From contig CAMKTM010000177.1 in the NCBI GenBank assembly GCA_946415695.1, positions 1-5,120 of the forward strand: a stretch of 5,120 nt of DNA, read 5' to 3'. Below, piece after piece: positions 1 through 3,854 of this stretch (positions are counted from its first letter, which is position 1; each line of letters begins with the position of its first letter). Source of the DNA: an uncultured Prevotellaceae bacterium (GTDB taxonomy: Bacteria; Bacteroidota; Bacteroidia; Bacteroidales; Bacteroidaceae). The position numbers were made by a program, and so were the translations under genes. The notes under the pieces were generated by a model. That model was not told the DNA's origin. It did no database searches and saw only the letters and a program-made list of their open reading frames with translations.

Positions 1-87
1 CACGAACTGCGTCAGCGCCTGGAAGTAAGGCTTGTCGAACTCCTCCTGCAGCTGCTGCTTCCACGAAGGCTCTATCCTAACAGACAT
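1..87 (-). CDS. ung: Uracil-DNA glycosylase, N-terminal 29 codons (runs off left edge)
   Basis: This is the start of a family 1 uracil-DNA glycosylase, the base-excision repair enzyme that removes uracil from DNA. Only 29 codons are visible. They begin MSVRIEPSWKQQL and continue with an EEFDKPYF segment, matching the typical Ung N-terminus, where an 'I..SWK..L..EF..PYF..L' pattern precedes the catalytic domain. The catalytic GQDPYH motif and the rest of the protein lie outside the window. The start is the ATG complementary to 85-87; it places the conserved SWK motif near residue 8, as usual in the family. The 23 bases upstream are A-rich on the coding strand with no clear Shine-Dalgarno, which is normal for Bacteroidota. 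The gene begins only 24 bp after the endonuclease stop codon, so it may be cotranscribed with the restriction-modification genes. The identification rests on a short but distinctive N-terminus. Confidence 0.88.
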   Translation of the reverse strand, partial: MSVRIEPSWKQQLQEEFDKPYFQALTQFV

Positions 88-111
88 GGTTTTCTTTAGA
101 TACGGCTTCTA

Positions 112-981
112 TTATACTGCCAAATCAAGAGGAAGATCACTGATGTCCTTCAGCCTTTTCCCATTAATTAGGATATTCAGCATCTCAATGGAGTCCTCTG
201 CTCCTGTTTCATTTACGGCTTCCACAAGTTCTGTCAAGGCAAAGTGATAGACGCAGTCTATGTCGCCTGTTCCTAATGCAAGGGAGGAAATGCGGGAGGG
301 AAGAGGTTCGCCAGTTACCACAACAATGTGTGGCAAATGTCCTTTGCGGTTGCGAATGAGTCCCAGAGCTTCCGTTCTGCTGTTCTGCGCACGGTCGCTT
401 CGCATTGTCCATTTTGCAGAAATAGACGCGTGAAGGATAGGCAGGTCACAACATGACTTCCGAATGGTGGAGTGTTTGCATACAGACTCATCTACGACGA
501 TTGTCTGTCCATTAATGAACTCGTCAGACTCTGTCTCGCGATAGATAACCACATCGGGAGCCACCATATAATCATTTCCCATGCTTGCTGCAAGATGAGC
601 ATCTTCCTTTGTCAGGCGGTTGAGATAGTCCAGATGTTCATATTGTGCAAAACGGCTTGTCTTTATAGTGCTGCGATTCCCCAATTTTGTTATGTGCCAT
701 TTGCCGGGACGGAGGGTCTGCAGATGAGGGAAAGTTGCAGCGAGGAACTCCATGTTCAATTGCTCAAATTTAGCTCCGGCAGTCTGCCCAACAGCCTTTT
801 CTTGTGTTTCTGCAACTAAACGCCGAGCTATTCCCTGAGCAATTTCAATAGACAACCTTGAGTCCTTGTCTGCGTTGCTCGGTATGCCCTTTGTGTCTAT
901 TGTGAGTACGCCGTTAGCCAACAGCCCAGCATGGTATTTCTGTCGTGCTTCTGCTAATAATGCCTGCATAATCCAATACAT
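112..981 (-). CDS. Type II restriction endonuclease, NgoMIV family (predicted target GCCGGC)
   Basis: A 289-residue protein close in length to NgoMIV (286 residues as I recall it), a tetrameric PD-(D/E)XK enzyme that cuts GCCGGC. Visible candidate catalytic residues are E73, D143 in a PDVVIY segment, S188-A-K190 and E204. From memory these correspond to NgoMIV E70, D140, S185/K187 and E201; the D-to-S spacing of 45 and K-to-E spacing of 14 are the same. The CCGG-reading RSDR box is at 194-197, and the residues that contact the outer base pair or minor groove in NgoMIV (D34, Q63, R227) appear as D38, Q66 and R230. The C-terminus (GKRLKDISDLPLDLAV) also matches the family. The first ATG (981) follows an A-rich stretch typical of Bacteroidota starts. 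An alternative ATG at 969 gives MQALLAEAR, which aligns better with the NgoMIV start. The gene overlaps the end of the methyltransferase gene by 68 bp (56 bp with the 969 start) in another frame. Base composition is clearly lower in GC than gpmI. Family is seen from motifs; specificity is inferred. Confidence 0.93.
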   Translation of the reverse strand: MYWIMQALLAEARQKYHAGLLANGVLTIDTKGIPSNADKDSRLSIEIAQGIARRLVAETQEKAVGQTAGAKFEQLNMEFLAATFPHLQTLRPGKWHITKLGNRSTIKTSRFAQYEHLDYLNRLTKEDAHLAASMGNDYMVAPDVVIYRETESDEFINGQTIVVDESVCKHSTIRKSCCDLPILHASISAKWTMRSDRAQNSRTEALGLIRNRKGHLPHIVVVTGEPLPSRISSLALGTGDIDCVYHFALTELVEAVNETGAEDSIEMLNILINGKRLKDISDLPLDLAV

Positions 982-1900
982 TTTTTATGTTAAGTCCTAT
1001 TTCGCGGGCTACGGGTGGTGGGAAAGCATTGCCAATCATTCTGCAGGCTGTTGTTTTCCGCTTTGCGAACTGCCATTCATCAGGAAAGCCCTGCAGCCGT
1101 GCCATCATCCGTGGTGTCAGCCGCGGCATTCCGTCAAAGTCTGTCGCTGGTGCCTCATCGGCTATTCCCCGACCATCAATGCCCATCTCTGCCCATGCCT
1201 TTTTGGCTCTTGTCGGGCCCAAGTCTGGTCCGCCATGCTTCTTGCTCCCCCCCACGATTGTCGGAGCAATCCTCTGAGCTTTCTTGTACCATTGGTTGGC
1301 ATCACGCCAATTGTTGGCAGCCATTAGGTCAAGAATGGCATCGCCTACGTTGTTGGTACGGTTTGAGTGGGGCACGGGGAAGGTAAATGAATCGAAGATA
1401 TCGGTTCTGATGCCGACGATGATGGCGCGAGGCCGGAGTTGCGGCACGCCATAGTCGGATGCGTTGAGAAGGCCGACATGAACACTGTAACCTAACCGAT
1501 AAAGTCGCGCTATGATGCTGCCTCGATAGTTATCAAACTGTTTGCCGAGGAAGCCACGCACGTTTTCTATCATCACGGCCTTGGGTTTTATTTCTTCAAC
1601 AAGCCGCAGCATCTGCGGAAACAGGTCGCGCTCGTCGTCTGCCCCAAGCTGTTTGCCTGCTACGCTGAACGGAGGGCACGGCACGCCTCCAGCCAGCAAA
1701 TCGACTTTTCCATGATAGGGCTTGCCGTCGAATTGCCGGACATCCATACACTTCACATCCCACTGCGGTCGGTTGCTTTTCAGGCAGTCGCAGTAGTCCC
1801 TCTCGTACTCTACCAAAGCCAGATGGCTAAAGCCTGCCATTTCAAGCCCTAAAGCCTGACCTCCGGCTCCTGCACAGATTTCCAGTGAAGTGTATAGCAT
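914..1900 (-). CDS. DNA (cytosine-5) methyltransferase, modification partner of the NgoMIV-type enzyme
   Basis: This 328-residue enzyme transfers a methyl group from S-adenosylmethionine to C5 of cytosine and protects host DNA from the adjacent endonuclease. The m5C motifs appear in order: motif I SLEICAGAGG (5-14, AdoMet binding), an acidic residue at E31 (motif II), motif IV GGVPCPPFS (71-79) with catalytic Cys75, ERDLF (90-94), motif VI ENV (112-114), motif VIII QLRPR (154-158), motif IX around RLTPRMMARLQGFPD (260-274), and motif X GNAFPPPVA (290-298). The target-recognition region (about 211-250: IAPTIVGGSKKHGGPDLGPT followed by RAKKAWA) resembles the one I recall from GCCGGC methyltransferases such as M.NgoMIV and M.NaeI. 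The ATG at 1900 leaves four residues before motif I, as usual for compact members. It starts 40 bp after the gpmI stop; I found no promoter box there, so transcription from gpmI is likely. The final 20 or so residues, after the conserved core, are encoded where the endonuclease gene overlaps. No controller (C) gene or Vsr nuclease gene is visible. Confidence 0.95.
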   Translation of the reverse strand: MLYTSLEICAGAGGQALGLEMAGFSHLALVEYERDYCDCLKSNRPQWDVKCMDVRQFDGKPYHGKVDLLAGGVPCPPFSVAGKQLGADDERDLFPQMLRLVEEIKPKAVMIENVRGFLGKQFDNYRGSIIARLYRLGYSVHVGLLNASDYGVPQLRPRAIIVGIRTDIFDSFTFPVPHSNRTNNVGDAILDLMAANNWRDANQWYKKAQRIAPTIVGGSKKHGGPDLGPTRAKKAWAEMGIDGRGIADEAPATDFDGMPRLTPRMMARLQGFPDEWQFAKRKTTACRMIGNAFPPPVAREIGLNIKNVLDYAGIISRSTTEIPCWAVG

Positions 1901-1906
1901 TTGGTA

Positions 1907-1940
1907 TCTTTCTTAACTCTTAATTCTTAACTTTACATTA
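1907..1940. repeat. AT-rich short repeat (AAGAATTAAGAGTTAAG type) between gpmI and the methyltransferase gene
   Basis: Nearly all of the 40-bp gap is built from near-repeats of TTAAGA: on the minus strand GTTAAGAATTAAGAGTTAAG can be read, followed by an A-rich stretch and the methyltransferase ATG. The same type of sequence (AGAATTAAGAATGAAGAAT) forms the arm of the palindrome inside cca. It supplies an unstructured A-rich region before the start codon, and it marks the upstream edge of the restriction-modification cassette. No terminator hairpin or TAnnTTTG box is seen here. Confidence 0.5.
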
Positions 1941-3458
1941 CTACTTGATGAGGCACTTGCCGGTCATTTCCTGCGGCTGGGGGAGGCCCATGATGTGCAG
2001 GATGCTAGGAGCCACGTCGGCCAGTACGCCGTTCTCTACGGTGACGCCTTGGCGGTCGGTGATGTAGATGAAGGGCACGGGGTTGAGCGAGTGCGCCGTG
2101 TTGGGCGTGCCGTCGGGGTTGATGGCGTTGTCGGCGTTGCCGTGGTCGGCGATGATGATGGCTTCGTAGCCTGTCTGCTTCGCTGCATCGATGACTTCGC
2201 CCACGCACTTGTCGACGGCTTTCACGGCTTCCTCGATGGCTTCGTAAACGCCTGTATGGCCCACCATGTCGCCGTTGGCAAAGTTCACCACGATGAAGTC
2301 GTACTTGTCGAGCTTGATGGCTTCCACGAGCTTGTCCTTCACCTCGTAGGCACTCATCTCGGGCTTGAGGTCGTAGGTGGCTACCTTCGGACTTGCCACG
2401 AGGATGCGTTCCTCGCCTTCGTAGGGAGCCTCGCGTCCGCCATTGAAGAAGAAGGTGACGTGTGCATACTTCTCTGTCTCAGCAGTGTGGAGCTGCTTGA
2501 GGCCTTTGCTGCTGATGTATTCGCCGAGGGTGTTCTCGACGTTCTCCTTGGGGAAGAGGATGTGTACGCCTGTGAAGCTGGCGTCGTAGGGCGTCATGCA
2601 GTAGTACTGCAGGCCGGGTATGGTGTGCATCTCCTGCTCTGGCATGTCCTGCTGGGTGAGCACGATGGTGAGTTCCTTTGCGCGGTCGTTGCGGTAGTTG
2701 AAGAAGATGACGACGTCGCCCTCCTTGATGGTGCCGTCCACTGTGCAGTTGTTGATGGGCTTGATGAACTCGTCGGTGACGCCTTCGTCATAGCTTTCCT
2801 GCATGGCCTCGATGAGGTCCTTTGCCTGCTTGCCCTCGCCGCTGACGAGCAGGTCGTAGGCAATCTTCACGCGTTCCCAACGCTTGTCGCGGTCCATGGC
2901 GTAGAAGCGACCGATGATGCTGGCAATCTTGGCGTTGCCTGCCTCGTCGCACTTGTCGATGAGCTGCTGGATGAAGCCGATGCCGCTCTTCGGGTCGGTG
3001 TCGCGGCCGTCCATGAAGCAATGCACGAAGGTCTGGTTTACGCCGTATTCCTTGCCGATCTCGACGAGCTTGAAGAGGTGATCGAGCGAGCTGTGCACGC
3101 CGCCGTTGCTTGTGAGGCCCATGAGGTGGACGTTCTTGCCCGTCTTCTTTGCGTATTCGTATGCGCTGACGATTTCGGGATTCTTGAGGATGCTGCCGTC
3201 GGCACATGCGCGGTTGATTTTCACGAGGTCCTGATAGACGATGCGGCCGGCGCCGATGTTGAGGTGTCCCACCTCGGAGTTGCCCATCTGTCCGTCGGGC
3301 AGACCGACGTTCTCGCCGCTGGCCAGGAGCTGGCTGTGCGGGTAGGTTGCATTGATTTTGTCGAGGTTAGGAGTTGGAGTGTTGAAGATGACGTCTCCCT
3401 TGCCGTGGTTGCCAATGCCCCATCCGTCAAGGATCATCAAAAGAGCTTTCTTTGCCAT
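1941..3458 (-). CDS. gpmI: 2,3-bisphosphoglycerate-independent phosphoglycerate mutase
   Basis: This 505-residue cytosolic enzyme interconverts 3- and 2-phosphoglycerate in glycolysis and gluconeogenesis, using two divalent metal ions (usually Mn2+) and a phosphoserine intermediate. It is full length for the family (about 505-515). The N-terminus ALLMILDGWG holds metal ligand D11. The nucleophile S61 lies in GQMGNSEVGH. Further ligands sit in NFANGDMVGH (D397, H401), IIADHGN (D438, H439) and AHSLNP (H456). Substrate-binding residues are visible at H122 (GGVHSS), R152-D153 (DGRDTDP), R184, R190, the RNDR segment 256-259, and K330. No catalytic position is missing. The ATG at 3458 is the family start (MAKKALLMILDGWG). 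There is no Shine-Dalgarno, but a long AT-rich leader precedes it. The predicted promoter lies about 220 bp upstream, with a tandem repeat array between. The gene is GC-rich (65% in the 60-base line from 2101), which produces a 501-codon antisense shadow frame. Confidence 0.99.
   Translation of the reverse strand: MAKKALLMILDGWGIGNHGKGDVIFNTPTPNLDKINATYPHSQLLASGENVGLPDGQMGNSEVGHLNIGAGRIVYQDLVKINRACADGSILKNPEIVSAYEYAKKTGKNVHLMGLTSNGGVHSSLDHLFKLVEIGKEYGVNQTFVHCFMDGRDTDPKSGIGFIQQLIDKCDEAGNAKIASIIGRFYAMDRDKRWERVKIAYDLLVSGEGKQAKDLIEAMQESYDEGVTDEFIKPINNCTVDGTIKEGDVVIFFNYRNDRAKELTIVLTQQDMPEQEMHTIPGLQYYCMTPYDASFTGVHILFPKENVENTLGEYISSKGLKQLHTAETEKYAHVTFFFNGGREAPYEGEERILVASPKVATYDLKPEMSAYEVKDKLVEAIKLDKYDFIVVNFANGDMVGHTGVYEAIEEAVKAVDKCVGEVIDAAKQTGYEAIIIADHGNADNAINPDGTPNTAHSLNPVPFIYITDRQGVTVENGVLADVAPSILHIMGLPQPQEMTGKCLIK
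3246..3251. other. GCCGGC, predicted target site of the local restriction-modification pair
   Basis: By eye this is the only GCCGGC in the window and it lies inside gpmI. If the specificity assignment is right, one cytosine on each strand should be methylated here in the native genome. Specificity is inferred from homology, so this is a predicted site only. Confidence 0.4.
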
Positions 3459-3461
3459 AAT

Positions 3462-3524
3462 GTCATTTACTATTTAATCATTATACCATTTACCATTTAA
3501 TCATTTACCATTTACCATTTAATA
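3462..3524. repeat. Imperfect 7-8 bp AT-rich tandem repeat (minus strand TAAATGG / TAAATGAT) upstream of gpmI
   Basis: About eight degenerate units of CATTTAC or CATTTAAT (plus strand) run back to back right up to the gpmI start. Read on the coding strand they are TAAATGG-like, so the leader contains a series of TAAATG stop-start overlaps and several ATGs, each giving only very short reading frames. The block is unstructured and A-rich, which favours initiation in Bacteroidota, where Shine-Dalgarno sites are little used. Whether the upstream ATGs matter cannot be judged from sequence. Confidence 0.6.
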
Positions 3525-3664
3525 GTTCTCCCCATAGAGGGGGAGTTAGAGGGGGTCTGTTCTCCCCATAGAGGGGGAGTCAGAGGGGGTCTTGTTCTCC
3601 CCATAGAGGGGGAGTTAGAGGGGGTCTTGTTCTCCCCATAGAGGGGGAGTCAGAGGGGGTGCTT
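3525..3664. repeat. Four tandem copies of a 34-36 bp GC-rich repeat in the presumed gpmI leader
   Basis: Copies lie at 3525-3558, 3559-3593, 3594-3628 and 3629-3664. Each begins GTTCTCCCCATAGAGGGGGA, continues GTTAGA or GTCAGA, then ends GGGGGTCT(T). Copies 1 and 3 carry GTTAGA and copies 2 and 4 carry GTCAGA, so the array looks like a doubled 70-bp pair. Each unit holds an inverted repeat, CTCCCC and GGGGAG with a 6-base loop, and two runs of five G on the plus strand. On the minus strand each unit reads CTCCCCCTCTATGGGGAG in its core, a hairpin. Translation gives the LTPPLWGE-type peptide familiar from spurious reading frames, so the array is not taken as coding. It resembles dispersed intergenic repeats of Bacteroidota; no transposase is nearby. 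Confidence 0.9.
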
Positions 3665-3677
3665 CTATTTGCGAGTG

Positions 3678-3685
3678 CAAAGGTA
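3678..3685 (-). promoter_or_regulatory. Bacteroidota-type promoter -7 box (TACCTTTG) for gpmI
   Basis: The minus strand reads TACCTTTG, a perfect TAnnTTTG match to the -7 element of the Bacteroidota primary sigma factor. At the expected -33 distance only a weak TATG is present, about 19 bp upstream. Transcription would start near 3670, giving a gpmI leader of about 210 nt that contains the tandem repeats. An inverted repeat (TTTGC-gagt-GCAAA on the plus strand, mirrored on the minus) at 3668-3681 overlaps the box and the likely start site. It is the only such match I found in the cca-gpmI gap. Confidence 0.6.
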
Positions 3686-3689
3686 CGAC

Positions 3690-3713
3690 ATTTAATTCAT
3701 AATTCATACATTC
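3690..3713. repeat. AATTCAT short direct repeat in the promoter spacer region
   Basis: Two adjacent AATTCAT units, flanked by ATTTA and ACATT, lie immediately upstream of the -7 box. This kind of sequence recurs between genes in Prevotella and Bacteroides genomes. It fills the -10 to -35 spacer region and may have been recruited into the promoter. Confidence 0.4.
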
Positions 3714-3728
3714 GCCAATCATAATTTT

Positions 3729-3788
3729 TCGTTCCGACGGGCTTAACGAAGGAACGACGCGTGCTTCGTTGGAAAGCGACACACGCGT
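3729..3788. other. Overlapping inverted repeats in the cca 3' flank
   Basis: Three 7-bp inverted repeats share this 60-bp stretch. TCGTTCC (3729-3735) pairs with GGAACGA (3751-3757); ACGCGTG (3757-3763) pairs with CACGCGT (3782-3788); AACGAAG (3745-3751) pairs with CTTCGTT (3764-3770). The third excludes the first. The region follows the cca stop codon by about 65 bp and precedes the gpmI promoter. No T-run follows any stem on the coding strand, so it is not a classical intrinsic terminator, although it could end the cca transcript by another route. A further 9-bp direct repeat, CGTTAATGG, lies at 3786-3794 and 3804-3812, and a run of eight G at 3811-3818. Confidence 0.4.
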
Positions 3789-3854
3789 TAATGGCAAATG
3801 ACACGTTAATGGGGGGGGAGTGTTTTCCTTCCGTCTGAGGGATGGGGGCGTTGG

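Noticed and set aside
764..775. TAAATTTG on the minus strand as a promoter box
   Set aside because: It lies inside the endonuclease gene, more than 650 bp before ung, with no -33 match; a chance match is likely.
472..819. 115-codon plus-strand frame opposite the endonuclease gene
   Set aside because: Cysteine-rich, no motif, fully inside a gene with a complete set of NgoMIV-like residues.
866..1386. Plus-strand frames opposite the methyltransferase gene
   Set aside because: Shadow frames without domains; the minus-strand methyltransferase motifs explain the region.
1995..3500. Long plus-strand open frame of 501 codons opposite gpmI
   Set aside because: It mirrors gpmI codon by codon, is rich in V, A, D, H and L as expected from an antisense shadow of GC-rich codons, and shows no recognisable domain. 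gpmI itself is unambiguous.
3525..3664. Tandem repeats as a CRISPR array
   Set aside because: The 35-bp units are directly adjacent with no spacers between them, and no cas genes are visible.
3615..3797. 60-codon minus-strand frame ending in LTPPLWGE-type residues
   Set aside because: Its end is a translation of the 35-bp repeat and its start lies in the inverted-repeat region; such peptides are common spurious calls and no start signal supports it.
3811..3818. G8 tract as a phase-variation switch
   Set aside because: It is outside any coding frame and not placed within a promoter spacer, so slippage would have no obvious effect.
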